A stretch of DNA of 64,000 bases, from contig DLGT01000058.1 of NCBI GenBank assembly GCA_002482845.1, forward strand, positions 27,391-91,390. The letters are read 5' to 3'. Below, piece after piece: positions 17,331 to 27,185 of the stretch. Below the pieces are notes generated by a model. It did no database searches and was not told where the DNA came from. It saw only the letters and a list, made by a program, of their open reading frames with translations. Positions within the stretch are counted from its first letter, which is position 1, and every line of letters begins with the position of its first letter. A program made the translations under genes and the position numbers. The DNA is from Saprospiraceae bacterium UBA7687 (GTDB lineage Bacteria; Bacteroidota; Bacteroidia; Chitinophagales; Saprospiraceae).

Positions 17331-20300
17331 ATGCGTCAACATTATACTTTCTTGTCTAGGTTCTTTTTTATCCTGTTAATTATTGTTCCTTTTTTATCAA
17401 AAAGTCAAAATGCCATTGTAGGAGCTGGGTTTTCTTCTGGATGGGGAGGAAGTGTCTGTCCTACAGGAAATGGAAATTTTAGCTATTTAAGTTCTAATTT
17501 TGGCTCAAGTTTCGGAGCTGAATTAACTGCAAATGCCACAGGACCTCAATATTTTCGATTTGGAATAGATTGGAGTGGCACTACAGCTCAAAGAACTATA
17601 AATCTTGGTAGTGATCAAAGTATATCTAATAATACTATTTACACTTTAAATCCTACTTGTACCACAAGTGGTGCTATTTATTATGATGTGCCATCAACTA
17701 CTTACCGATATATATTTAAAACTCGTGATGCTGGCACTAATCCAACGGGTGATTTTGTAATCTTCGAAGTACAAGGTACAGTAAGAACCATCACTAGTGT
17801 ATCGCAATCTCCCATGGCATCAAATGTACCTGCTACAACACCAGTAACGATCACAGCTACTACATCAGGAAATTTAAATAATGGTCAAGGTATTTATTTG
17901 AGATATACGACTAATAATTGGACTTCATCAACTATCGTATCCATGTCAGGAAGTGGAAGTAGCTTTTTGGGTACGATTCCAGCACAAATTTCGGGCACTA
18001 GTGTTCAATATTATGTATTTACTTCTGGAGTTGGTCTAACCATTTCACCGAGCAATGCAGATCTATTTACCATAAATGGAAATAATAATGCTGGTTCTAA
18101 TTATTCTTACACGGTCTTAACTGCTGCTCCAACGGTAAATGTCAGCCCATCTTTCCCTGCTGATAACCAAGCAGTTACCATTACCTTTAATACCGCTGGT
18201 ACGGACTTAGCTGGTGCAAGTAAGGTTTATCTACATTCAGGTGTTTCTACCAATTTTTCCACACCAAATAGTTTCAATTATACCGTAGGCAATTGGGGCC
18301 AAGATGACGGAATAGGTCTGATGACCAATACAGGTGGCGACAATTGGACCATCACCATTCCAAGCCTTAGGACATTCTATAATGTACCCAATGATAAAGA
18401 GATATTTGGACTCAACTTTTTATTCAGAAGTGCCAATGGATCACTCAAAGAAGATAACAATGGCGCAAATTATTATAACATTGTAGATCCGGTTAATTAT
18501 TTTAGTATTACATTTCCAACCACTTCAACTTATTTTTCACAAGTAAATCTACCTTTCAATCATACTGCTAGTGCAAATATTGCTCCTACAACGTGGACGC
18601 TAAAAGAACTCAATCCAGATACCGATGCAGTCATTTCTACAATAACTTCAGTAAGTGGTGGTTCTACTTTTTCACACACCTTAACGATGACAAATACTAT
18701 ACTCAGAAAATTCCGACTTGAAGCTGATTTTTCAGGAAATATAAAATATAAAAGTTTTTCGGTCATAGGTTATCTTGCAGTAAATGAAGCACCTAGACCT
18801 TCTTGGACAAAATTAGGTATCAACTATCATGAGAATGATGCTACTAAGGCTACATTGGTTTTACATGCACCGACATACAACAGATATAAAAAAGGTACAG
18901 GTACGATTTCTGGTTACAATACCACAACACCGAAATCTGTAGTTTATGTCATAGGAGATTTTAATAATTGGACGCCATCCGAAGCTTTCAAAATGATTAA
19001 AGATGAAGATATTGATTTTGAAGATGATGATAATAACGGCGTAGATGATGACCAAGGCGATTATTGGTGGATAGAATTAACTAATCTTGTGCCAGGTCAA
19101 GAATATGTTTTCCAATATCTTATAGATGGTGTACTCCAAGTAGCAGATCCGTATACACACAAAGTTTCTGATCCAGATGATTCACAAATATCATCTACTG
19201 TTTATCCAGATTTGATAACCTATCGTCCACAAGCTGTTGATAGAGCTTCTATATTAAAAACCAACCAACAGCCATACGACTGGAAGGCAGCGTCATTTTC
19301 AAAACCTTCTATCAATGAACTCAATATTTACGAATTACATTTTAGAGATTTTACAGAAGAAGGAACCTACCTTGCAGCTATAGATAGGCTTGATTATATA
19401 AAAGGCCTTGGAATCAATGCAATTCATGTCATGCCAATATCCGAGTTTGAAGGGAATAGTAGTTGGGGCTACAATCCTAATTTTTATTTTGCAGCCGACA
19501 AAGCATATGGCCGAGCAGATGATCTGAAGAAGTTTATTGATGAGTGCCATAAAAGGAAAATTCAAGTATTTAATGACTTAGTATTGAATCATGCATTTTA
19601 TTCTAACGTTATGGCTAGAATGTATTGGAATAGTGCAGCAAACAAACCTGCCAATGATAATCCTTGGTTCAATGCTGACCACAGAATGGTTGCTGATCCT
19701 GCAGGATGGTGGGGCGCAGATTGGAATCATGAAAGCGAACATACACAAAAAATGATGGACAGGATTTTGGATTATTGGCTACAAGAGTTTAAGTTTGATG
19801 GGTTTAGGTTTGATTTTACTAAAGGTATCGGTCAGACAGCACAAGATCCAGGTGATCCGTGGGCAAGTTCATTTGACCAAGATAGAATAGATTTGTTAGA
19901 AAGAATTGTGGATGGTATGAAAAGCAGGAATCCTGGATCAGTGGTTATATTTGAGCATTTAGCTTGGGCATCTGAGGATAAGGTATTGGCGGATCAAGGC
20001 ATATTGATGTGGAGTGGAGTAGGGCATCATAATGATCTGAAAGGATTTATTTTAGGTTATAACGGAGATAATACAAATATCTATGATTCAGGTGTATTTA
20101 ATGCAAGTGGTAGAGACTTTACCTTTGCCAATTGGATGAGTTATGGGGAAAGCCATGATGAAGAAAGATTGGGTTACGAAGTCACTCAATTTTTTAATGG
20201 TGATTCGACACTTGAGAATATTGTCAATAGACTGAAGATTGCCGCAGGATTTAATTTTCTGCTTCCTGGACCAAGAATGTTGTGGCAGTTTCAAGAACTA

Positions 20301-21173
20301 GGGTACGATGTTAGTATAAACTTTAATGGACGTACAGGAGAAAAACCAGTTAGATGGGAATACTTTGATGACGCAAAGAGAAAAGAACTTTATACCTTGG
20401 TGGCTCGTATTCTTAAGATCAGAAATAGACATAATATTTATGCGACTACGCCAGATTATGGTAATATTGGATTGGGTGTTGGCAATATCACTACACCTAG
20501 AGTGATGCGTTTTTCATCAGGTGTAGGTGTAAGTGCAAAGCATGTGATTGTGGTCGCCAATCTAGATCCAAATGCTGGTCACGACGTTGTTCCTAATTTT
20601 GACGTTGCAGGCACTTGGTATAGGTATAATGGCGCAATTAGTGTAGATGGTACTTCATATACTGTGTCAAATACGGACGGTACTTACTTCTTACAACCTT
20701 CTGAAATGCTAATATTTACAAACTTTCAAGTAGATGTTTGTACTGATGTGCGTGTGACTGCTAATGCAGGATTGCACTCGCTACGTGATGCCATCGAATG
20801 TGCTTCTGATGGTGATGAAGTCATGATAGAATTTCCTATTTACAACCAAACGATTACACTAAATAGTCCAATTGATATAGATAAAAATATTACCATCACA
20901 GGCTTTCCATCAAAGAATGTAACAATAAGTGGCTCAGATTTTTCTGGAAGTGTATTTAGTATCTTAGCAGGAAAAACAGTGACCATGAATGGATTTAAAA
21001 TATCTTGTGCCCAAGGAAATTCTGATGGAAGGTGTCTTGTAAATAGTGGTACTCTGACTTTGGTTGATGTAAATCTGCATGATGATATTGGTCACCCAAC
21101 CATAGGTAGTTCTTTGTTAAATACAACTTCAGGAGTGATTACTATCGAAAATTCTGTAGAGATTTATAGATAA
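17331..21173 (+). CDS. Large secreted alpha-amylase family (GH13) protein with CBM48-like and beta-helix-like domains
   Basis: 1280 residues with a signal peptide (LIIVPFLSKSQ). The first 500 residues hold repeated beta-sandwich modules. Next is a CBM48/E-set domain near 535-620 (VYVIGDFNNWTP, EYVFQYLIDG). The GH13 barrel starts near 660 (NELNIYELHFRDF). Conserved regions are complete: DLVLNHAF, GFRFDFTKG (nucleophile Asp about 827), VVIFEHLAW (acid Glu about 875) and GESHDEE (Asp about 943). The C-terminus after 1140 resembles a short beta-helix with SLRDAIECA. It probably cleaves or branches alpha-glucans outside the cell. No T9SS tail is present despite the secreted architecture. It stands alone. 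Confidence 0.88.
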   Translation: MRQHYTFLSRFFFILLIIVPFLSKSQNAIVGAGFSSGWGGSVCPTGNGNFSYLSSNFGSSFGAELTANATGPQYFRFGIDWSGTTAQRTINLGSDQSISNNTIYTLNPTCTTSGAIYYDVPSTTYRYIFKTRDAGTNPTGDFVIFEVQGTVRTITSVSQSPMASNVPATTPVTITATTSGNLNNGQGIYLRYTTNNWTSSTIVSMSGSGSSFLGTIPAQISGTSVQYYVFTSGVGLTISPSNADLFTINGNNNAGSNYSYTVLTAAPTVNVSPSFPADNQAVTITFNTAGTDLAGASKVYLHSGVSTNFSTPNSFNYTVGNWGQDDGIGLMTNTGGDNWTITIPSLRTFYNVPNDKEIFGLNFLFRSANGSLKEDNNGANYYNIVDPVNYFSITFPTTSTYFSQVNLPFNHTASANIAPTTWTLKELNPDTDAVISTITSVSGGSTFSHTLTMTNTILRKFRLEADFSGNIKYKSFSVIGYLAVNEAPRPSWTKLGINYHENDATKATLVLHAPTYNRYKKGTGTISGYNTTTPKSVVYVIGDFNNWTPSEAFKMIKDEDIDFEDDDNNGVDDDQGDYWWIELTNLVPGQEYVFQYLIDGVLQVADPYTHKVSDPDDSQISSTVYPDLITYRPQAVDRASILKTNQQPYDWKAASFSKPSINELNIYELHFRDFTEEGTYLAAIDRLDYIKGLGINAIHVMPISEFEGNSSWGYNPNFYFAADKAYGRADDLKKFIDECHKRKIQVFNDLVLNHAFYSNVMARMYWNSAANKPANDNPWFNADHRMVADPAGWWGADWNHESEHTQKMMDRILDYWLQEFKFDGFRFDFTKGIGQTAQDPGDPWASSFDQDRIDLLERIVDGMKSRNPGSVVIFEHLAWASEDKVLADQGILMWSGVGHHNDLKGFILGYNGDNTNIYDSGVFNASGRDFTFANWMSYGESHDEERLGYEVTQFFNGDSTLENIVNRLKIAAGFNFLLPGPRMLWQFQELGYDVSINFNGRTGEKPVRWEYFDDAKRKELYTLVARILKIRNRHNIYATTPDYGNIGLGVGNITTPRVMRFSSGVGVSAKHVIVVANLDPNAGHDVVPNFDVAGTWYRYNGAISVDGTSYTVSNTDGTYFLQPSEMLIFTNFQVDVCTDVRVTANAGLHSLRDAIECASDGDEVMIEFPIYNQTITLNSPIDIDKNITITGFPSKNVTISGSDFSGSVFSILAGKTVTMNGFKISCAQGNSDGRCLVNSGTLTLVDVNLHDDIGHPTIGSSLLNTTSGVITIENSVEIYR

Positions 21174-21187
21174 ATAAAGATTAAAGT

Positions 21188-21195
21188 TACTTTTG
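21188..21195 (+). promoter_or_regulatory. -7 element TACTTTTG upstream of the FAH-family gene
   Basis: Matches TAnnTTTG, 47 bp before ATG 21243, with a partial -33 (TTTA) near 21163. The same octamer precedes metK, fmt, the AGCS gene and the deoxynucleoside kinase. Confidence 0.6.
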
Positions 21196-21242
21196 CATTT
21201 TATCAGTTAAAAGGAATATTCGCTTTCTAAATAAGAATCATC

Positions 21243-21851
21243 ATGAAGATCATATGCATAGGCCGTAATTATGTAGACCACGCCAAGGAACTCAATAATC
21301 CTGTGCCAAAGTCACCGTTAGTATTTATGAAGCCGCCTTCTGCCTTGCTCACAGACAACAAACCTTTTTATCATCCTGATTTTAGCGCTGATATTCATTA
21401 TGAACTGGAAGTGGTGCTTCGCATTAAAAAAAATGGGAAGGCGATACAGCCACCTTTTGCATCTTCTTATTATGACCAAATAGGACTTGGTATAGATTTT
21501 ACAGCTCGTGACCTTCAGGATCAGTGCAAAGAAAAAGGTCACCCATGGGAAATTGCAAAAGCATTCGACCATTCAGCTGTTATCAGTCCTTTTGTGGATC
21601 TAGATAATTATGATCGAAGTGCTATAAAGTTTCAATTGCAGAAGAATGGGGTAGTAGTACAAGATGGCAATACTGCCGATTTAATCTTTGATTTTGACTT
21701 CTTGATTTCTTATGTTTCTAAATATTTTACTTTGCAGCAAGGAGATTATATTTTTACAGGTACACCTGCGGGTGTGGGCCCCATTGCGATAGGAGATACT
21801 TTGGAAGGATACCTTGAAGGACAGAAAATGCTTGAATGCAAAATTAAATAA
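21243..21851 (+). CDS. Fumarylacetoacetate hydrolase (FAH) family protein
   Basis: 202 residues, the size of single-domain FAHD1-like enzymes. It opens MKIICIGRNYVDHAKELNNP, with the substrate-loop PLVFMKPPSALL, metal ligands in HYELEVVLRI (E-x-E), the stretch LGIDFTARDLQ and the C-terminal FTGTPAGVGPI. Family members hydrolyse or decarboxylate beta-keto acids such as acylpyruvates and oxaloacetate, using Mg2+ in the cytoplasm. It has its own promoter, and metK follows behind a separate promoter. The exact substrate cannot be assigned. Confidence 0.9.
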   Translation: MKIICIGRNYVDHAKELNNPVPKSPLVFMKPPSALLTDNKPFYHPDFSADIHYELEVVLRIKKNGKAIQPPFASSYYDQIGLGIDFTARDLQDQCKEKGHPWEIAKAFDHSAVISPFVDLDNYDRSAIKFQLQKNGVVVQDGNTADLIFDFDFLISYVSKYFTLQQGDYIFTGTPAGVGPIAIGDTLEGYLEGQKMLECKIK

Positions 21852-21962
21852 TGGTTATTCTTTGAACTCCATATTTTATTGGATAATAGTAGGATAAAGT
21901 TCACTTGTAAAATAAAAACTTCTGTAAAACAACAAAAACGTATAAAATAAATCAATTATAAC

Positions 21963-21994
21963 TTGGTGAAAGCGTAAGATATTAATTACTTTTG
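21963..21994 (+). promoter_or_regulatory. metK promoter (TTGG-N20-TACTTTTG)
   Basis: TTGG at 21963-21966 and TACTTTTG at 21987-21994 are 20 bp apart, a near-consensus Bacteroidota sigma promoter 38 bp before the metK ATG. Confidence 0.75.
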
Positions 21995-22032
21995 CCCGTG
22001 TATAATGATCTTATCAATCTAAAACTTAAATT

Positions 22033-23292
22033 ATGCCATATTTATTTACGTCTGAGTCTGTATCAGAAGGACATCCTGACAAAGTTGCAGATCAAATATC
22101 TGATGCGTTGGTCGATCACTTTTTAGCGTTTGATCCATCATCAAAAGTAGCTTGTGAAACATTAGTTACCACCGGTCAAGTTGTACTCGCAGGTGAAGTA
22201 AAATCAAAAACATATCTTGATGTCCAACAGATTGCTAGAGATGTCATCAAAAGAATTGGATATACCAAATCTGAATACATGTTTGAAGCAAATTCATGTG
22301 GTATTTTGTCAGCTATTCACGAACAATCACCTGATATCAACCAAGGTGTAGAACGTGCCAATAAAGAAGACCAAGGTGCAGGAGATCAAGGTATGATGTT
22401 CGGTTATGCATCCCACGAAACGGACAATTATATGCCTTTGGCTTTAGATCTTTCTCATAAGATTCTTCAGGTTTTGGCAGATATTCGTAAGGAAGGTAAA
22501 AAAATGAAATACCTTAGACCTGACTCTAAATCACAGGTTACGATTGAATATTCTGATGACAATCAACCTATCAGAATAGATAGTATTGTTGTGTCTACAC
22601 AACATGATGATTTTGATGAAGATGAAAAGATGTTAGGTCTTATTCGTCAAGATGTGATCAACATTGTCATTCCAATAGTGAAAAAATCACTCAAAAAAGA
22701 GCTTCAAAAACTCTTCAATGATGATATCACGTACCACATCAACCCAACAGGAAAGTTCGTAATTGGCGGTCCACATGGTGACACAGGATTGACTGGAAGG
22801 AAAATAATCGTAGATACTTACGGAGGTAAAGGTGCGCACGGTGGTGGAGCATTTTCTGGTAAAGATCCAAGTAAAGTAGATAGATCAGCAGCCTATGCTA
22901 CTCGACACATAGCCAAAAATATGGTTGCAGCGGGACTTTGTGATGAAGTGTTGGTACAAGTATCTTATGCGATTGGTGTCGCTCAGCCTACAAATATCTA
23001 TGTGAATACTTATGGAACTGCCAAAGTCGCTTTAAAAGATGGCGAAATAGCTGAAAAGATCTATAAGATATTTGACATGAGACCTTATGCTATCGAAAAA
23101 CGTCTTAAACTTCGTACACCTATTTATTCTGAAGCAGCGGCTTATGGTCATATGGGACGTACATCAGAAGTAAAAGAAGTGACCTTCAAAGATGGTTCTG
23201 GTACAACGAAGACATTAAAAGTGGAGACCTTCACATGGGAGAAATTGGATTATGTAGATAAGATCAAGAAGGAGTTTTCTATTAAGAAATAA
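22033..23292 (+). CDS. metK: S-adenosylmethionine synthetase
   Basis: 419 residues. It makes SAM from methionine and ATP in the cytoplasm. It opens with the family signature region [32 protein letters not shown] and [19 protein letters not shown], the two PROSITE-type motifs, are both present, and the phosphate-binding [10 protein letters not shown] lies between them. Length is normal for the longer Bacteroidota form. It is flanked by its own promoter and a terminator, so it is monocistronic. No SAM riboswitch is recognised in the 180-bp leader region. Confidence 0.97.
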   Translation: MPYLFTSESVSEGHPDKVADQISDALVDHFLAFDPSSKVACETLVTTGQVVLAGEVKSKTYLDVQQIARDVIKRIGYTKSEYMFEANSCGILSAIHEQSPDINQGVERANKEDQGAGDQGMMFGYASHETDNYMPLALDLSHKILQVLADIRKEGKKMKYLRPDSKSQVTIEYSDDNQPIRIDSIVVSTQHDDFDEDEKMLGLIRQDVINIVIPIVKKSLKKELQKLFNDDITYHINPTGKFVIGGPHGDTGLTGRKIIVDTYGGKGAHGGGAFSGKDPSKVDRSAAYATRHIAKNMVAAGLCDEVLVQVSYAIGVAQPTNIYVNTYGTAKVALKDGEIAEKIYKIFDMRPYAIEKRLKLRTPIYSEAAAYGHMGRTSEVKEVTFKDGSGTTKTLKVETFTWEKLDYVDKIKKEFSIKK

Positions 23293-23312
23293 GAGTTTTA
23301 GAATAAATACAT

Positions 23313-23348
23313 AGGCCTACTAGATGATACATTTGGTGGGCCTTTTTT
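23313..23348 (+). terminator. metK terminator
   Basis: A 10-bp stem (AGGCCTACTA with TGGTGGGCCT, two G-T pairs), a 10-nt loop and six T follow the metK stop by about 20 bp. Confidence 0.9.
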
Positions 23349-23486
23349 AATTATGGCATATATGGATATTTTGTCTGCTTTTGGGCTCATCTTAAAATCA
23401 TTCTATTTTATAAAGTTTTCTCCATGAATATTTGATCATTTCAGTTTTAATCGCTATTTTCGTTTTCCCATAAATCGTAATAATAG

Positions 23487-26123
23487 ATGGAAGATCAAAT
23501 TCAAGGTGCAGAAAATAAAAATTTTAAGTTTAAAGAGCTTAGAGTTTATTCATCTACAGAATGGCTAGCGGATAATAAAAAGAAGTATCGTCAGGTTTTT
23601 GATCGTTATGAAACATCCTATATTTATGCAGAACTCTCATTTTATAATAAGTTATTTGACACGGATGTATGGGAAGTCGATATTGAACTTAAGTGTTTTG
23701 AAATAAAAAACAGTAAAAAACAGCTTTGTAGTTTGACCTTCAAAAAACAAGTAAGCAAATTTGATAATGTTGTGTATGTCAGAGAAGGATGGGGCAACAA
23801 AAAAGAAGGATCTTTCTGGAAAAAAGGCACTTATTATTGGGAAGCTTGGATAGATGGAGAAAAGGTAACCACCAAATACTTTTATGTAGAAGATGTGGGT
23901 GACTTTTCATTATTGGAAGATAGTAATCCTTACGTTTCATTACATTCGCTCAAGCTATATGAAGGCCAATATGATGATGTCTTGGAGGAAGATAGGACTT
24001 ATATGGTTGCTTTTTCTAGTGAAGAATCACGTTATATATACACCGAAATAAAACTTGATAACAAAATCTTAGAAGATAACTGGCATTGCGAGTTGTTTGT
24101 CAAATTCTATAATGAAAGTAGAGAGCTCAAAGGTCAAGTGGTGAGGCTACATAATGTCAGGAAGGAAGATAAAATCATCAAAGTTACAGCAGGTTGGGGC
24201 GCCAATACAAAGGGTTCTTGGAAACAAGGTCAATACAGTATTGAAGTCGTTTTTATGGATAAATTGCTTGCAGTCGTTTACTTCGAAGTGGGTGATGAGT
24301 TTTTGGAAGGTACATCAATTGTGACTTTGCCAAACAAAACGGTTCCCTTTACGACAACTGATACGGATGAAGAGTCATTTGAAGACGTATTCGATAGGTT
24401 AAATGCATTGGTCGGTCTATCGGACATAAAACAGAAAGTAAAAGAGCATGCACAATATATTGAGTTTCTAAAACTCAGAAAGATCAAAGGATTTAAAGAA
24501 TCTGAGCAAATCAATATCCATTCCGTATTTACAGGCAATCCAGGAACTGGCAAAACAACAGTGGCCAAAATGATGGGTTTGTTGTATAAAAAGATCGGTT
24601 TATTGTCAAAAGGTCATGTCATAGAAGTCGATCGAGTAGACCTTGTAGGCGAATATATTGGTCAGACTGCACCCAAGGTAAAAGAAGTCATAGAAAAAGC
24701 CCGAGGTGGTGTCTTGTTTATTGATGAGGCATATGCATTGGCTAGAAGTAATGATGATTCTAAAGATTTCGGAAGAGAAGTTATCGAGATATTGGTCAAA
24801 GAAATGTCAAATGGGAAAGGAGATTTAGCCGTCATTGTAGCTGGATATCCTAAAGAAATGAATCATTTTATCCAATCTAATCCTGGTTTAAAATCTAGAT
24901 TCAAACATTTTTTTGAATTCACGGACTACCTTCCACAAGAACTTATCGAAATTGCTAGATTATTGTCTCAGTCAAAAGAAATCAATTTTACGACAGAAAG
25001 TTTTGACTTACTAAAGGAAATCATTACATCCGCTTATCGCGAAAGAGATAGAGCGTTTGGTAATGCTAGATATGTACAAGACTTAATGGATAAGGCAAAG
25101 ATGAATATGGCTTTGCGAATTATGGCCCGCAAAAATCCATCAAAAGTATCTAAACAAGACCTTGCAGAAATTCAAATGGTCGATGTCATATCATTAAGGC
25201 CTAAAACTTTAAAACGTCTTCCTGAAATACCTGTCGATCATGCCTTGCTGAATGAAACGTTAAAAGAACTTAATCAATTAGTAGGTATAGACAATATCAA
25301 AACACAAATCAATGAAATGGTCAATGTGGTGAGATATTATCGAGAGACAGGCAAAAATGTATTGGCTAATTTTTCTCTACATACCGTTTTTGTGGGCAAT
25401 CCTGGTACGGGAAAAACGACTGTAGCTAGAATATTGGCGAAGATATATAAAGCACTGGGAATTCTGGAGCGTGGACACATTGTAGAGACTGATAGACAGG
25501 GACTTGTAGCCGGTTTCGTAGGACAAACTGCCATCAAAACAAGTGAAAAAATAGATGAAGCACTCGGTGGTGTATTGTTTATAGATGAAGCATATGCTCT
25601 GAGTAATTTTAATGGGATGCAAGGCGATTTCGGAAATGAAGCTATCCAGACCATACTGAAGAGAATGGAAGACTTAAGAGGGCAGTTTTTTGTCTTTGTG
25701 GCTGGATATCCAGACAATATGGAGACATTTTTAAAAGCCAATCCGGGTTTAAATTCAAGGTTTGACAAAACTTTAAAATTTGAAGATTATACACCACAAC
25801 AGTTAGAAGATATTGCCATCAAGATGTTTGACGATGAAGGTTATAAAATTTCTGGTAAACCACTTGCAGCATTACAAACCTATATGTTGGCGATCTTCCA
25901 AAAAAGGGATAAATTCTTCGGAAATGCGAGGACAGTAAGAAAATTGGTCATGGATATTATTAAAAACCAAAACCTTAGAATAGCCGATACACCACTTTCG
26001 GAACGTAAGAAAAATATGATCAATGCCATATCTGTAGAAGATGTCTTAGGCAGCGCAAAGTCATCTGAAAATGAACAAATCCAGAAGAAAGTGATTGGAT
26101 TCAGGAGTGCGGATAATGGTTGA
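23487..26123 (+). CDS. Tandem CbxX/CfqX-type AAA+ ATPase with duplicated N-terminal domains
   Basis: 878 residues. Two AAA+ modules of the CbbX/SpoVK (CbxX/CfqX) type follow each other: Walker A GNPGTGKTT near 350 and again near 637, and Walker B VLFIDEAYAL after each, with sensor regions KSRF and NSRF. Each is preceded by a VGLSDIK/VGIDNIK lead-in. The first 270 residues hold two copies of a beta-rich domain, each with a GWG....GS.K.G.Y motif near its end (GWGNKKEGSFWKKGTYYW and GWGANTKGSWKQGQYSIEVV). No signal peptide. Relatives remodel Rubisco or serve type VII secretion (EccA). The substrate here is unknown; the N-terminal pair may recognise it. Confidence 0.88.
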   Translation: MEDQIQGAENKNFKFKELRVYSSTEWLADNKKKYRQVFDRYETSYIYAELSFYNKLFDTDVWEVDIELKCFEIKNSKKQLCSLTFKKQVSKFDNVVYVREGWGNKKEGSFWKKGTYYWEAWIDGEKVTTKYFYVEDVGDFSLLEDSNPYVSLHSLKLYEGQYDDVLEEDRTYMVAFSSEESRYIYTEIKLDNKILEDNWHCELFVKFYNESRELKGQVVRLHNVRKEDKIIKVTAGWGANTKGSWKQGQYSIEVVFMDKLLAVVYFEVGDEFLEGTSIVTLPNKTVPFTTTDTDEESFEDVFDRLNALVGLSDIKQKVKEHAQYIEFLKLRKIKGFKESEQINIHSVFTGNPGTGKTTVAKMMGLLYKKIGLLSKGHVIEVDRVDLVGEYIGQTAPKVKEVIEKARGGVLFIDEAYALARSNDDSKDFGREVIEILVKEMSNGKGDLAVIVAGYPKEMNHFIQSNPGLKSRFKHFFEFTDYLPQELIEIARLLSQSKEINFTTESFDLLKEIITSAYRERDRAFGNARYVQDLMDKAKMNMALRIMARKNPSKVSKQDLAEIQMVDVISLRPKTLKRLPEIPVDHALLNETLKELNQLVGIDNIKTQINEMVNVVRYYRETGKNVLANFSLHTVFVGNPGTGKTTVARILAKIYKALGILERGHIVETDRQGLVAGFVGQTAIKTSEKIDEALGGVLFIDEAYALSNFNGMQGDFGNEAIQTILKRMEDLRGQFFVFVAGYPDNMETFLKANPGLNSRFDKTLKFEDYTPQQLEDIAIKMFDDEGYKISGKPLAALQTYMLAIFQKRDKFFGNARTVRKLVMDIIKNQNLRIADTPLSERKKNMINAISVEDVLGSAKSSENEQIQKKVIGFRSADNG

Positions 26124-26193
26124 GCTAGCTTGATATTTTTATAAGGTATAAATGACAAAACTGCCATTGTATAATTGGCAAATAAAACAAATT

Positions 26194-26397
26194 ATGAGTA
26201 TAACGATGGTCATTAGTAAAATTATCGCATTAGGTATGATTTATTTAGGCTATTGGTTTTGGTTTATTTGGAAAATAGAAAAGAAGGGTAGTTCTTATTC
26301 TGTGTGGCAACGTTGGAGTGCAGGGTTAATGGCATTACTGACAGGTTTGGCAATCCTTTTGGGTAACGAAGATATATTTAATTTGACTGACGGTTAA
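26194..26397 (+). CDS. Small hypothetical membrane protein
   Basis: 67 residues from ATG 26194 (MSITMVISKIIALGMIYLGY), or 81 from ATG 26152. Two hydrophobic helices (VISKIIALGMIYLGYWFWFIW and WSAGLMALLTGLAILLG) are separated by a short loop with KIEKKGSSYSVWQRW. The start at 26194 has the A-rich leader typical of this genome. No family is recognised. It follows the AAA+ gene by 70 bp and may be co-transcribed with it. Confidence 0.5.
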   Translation: MSITMVISKIIALGMIYLGYWFWFIWKIEKKGSSYSVWQRWSAGLMALLTGLAILLGNEDIFNLTDG

Positions 26398-26645
26398 ATT
26401 ATACTTAAATGATAAAGTTAATACATATATGAGTAATAGTTTTTATTATTTTTTTTGAATTCTGGGAAAGGCATGACATTGATATGAGAAAATAAGAAGA
26501 GTTATATTTGGCTTCTATAGTATTTTAATATGTTAATTTTGTTTAAATAAATTCATAGACTAAATCTAAATTGGTTTAGAAACCCACATCTTGTAAACCA
26601 TTCCAATTTTTATTAGTTATTTTCAATAATCAATAATTAAAACAT

Positions 26646-27179
26646 ATGATCGACTTAAGTCCAAAAATAATTGACGCATTAAATAATCAAATCAGTTGTG
26701 AAGGTTACGCATCTTCATTTTATCTTTCGTTGGCTTACTGGAGTGATGATCAAGCATTACAAGGTTGTAAGAAGTTTTTTCTACGACAGTCTGATGAAGA
26801 ACGTATGCATATGCTCAAAATCTATGAGTATATGAGCGACTCAGGTGTACGTCCTATTACTCCTGCTGTAGAGCAACCACCCATCGAATTTGCAAGTATA
26901 CAGGAAGTTTTTCAGAAGGTATTTGAACAAGAAAGAAGTGTGACGGCTTCAATCCATAACTTACTGAAGTTGTCTTACGAAGAAAATGATTTTAATACGC
27001 AGAATTTCCTTCAGTGGTATGTTGACGAACAAAGAGAAGAGGAAGCAGTGATACGTACTATTCTTGATAGGATAAAAGTTATAGGCCAAGGAGGTCAGAG
27101 TTTATACTATATTGACAAAGAAGTAGAAAAGATAAATCTTGCTGTTGTAGCGGCAGAAGCAGCAGAAGGTGGTGAGTAA
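26646..27179 (+). CDS. ftnA: Ferritin (non-haem)
   Basis: 177 residues forming the ferritin four-helix bundle. Helix A is NNQISCEGYASSFYLSLAYW with the conserved Glu of the ferroxidase centre. Helix B is in DEERMHMLKIYEYM (E..H ligands). Helix C has the Glu of FEQERSVTASI. Helix D is FLQWYVDEQREEEAVI (Q..E ligands). So all ferroxidase ligands are present. It oxidises and stores iron in the cytoplasm as a 24-mer. It sits alone, and the convergent deoxynucleoside kinase gene ends 6 bp beyond its stop. Confidence 0.93.
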   Translation: MIDLSPKIIDALNNQISCEGYASSFYLSLAYWSDDQALQGCKKFFLRQSDEERMHMLKIYEYMSDSGVRPITPAVEQPPIEFASIQEVFQKVFEQERSVTASIHNLLKLSYEENDFNTQNFLQWYVDEQREEEAVIRTILDRIKVIGQGGQSLYYIDKEVEKINLAVVAAEAAEGGE

Positions 27180-27185
27180 TACAAA

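Noticed and set aside
22000..22032. SAM riboswitch in the metK leader
   Set aside because: With the promoter at 21963-21994 the leader is only about 30 nt, too short for any known SAM riboswitch.
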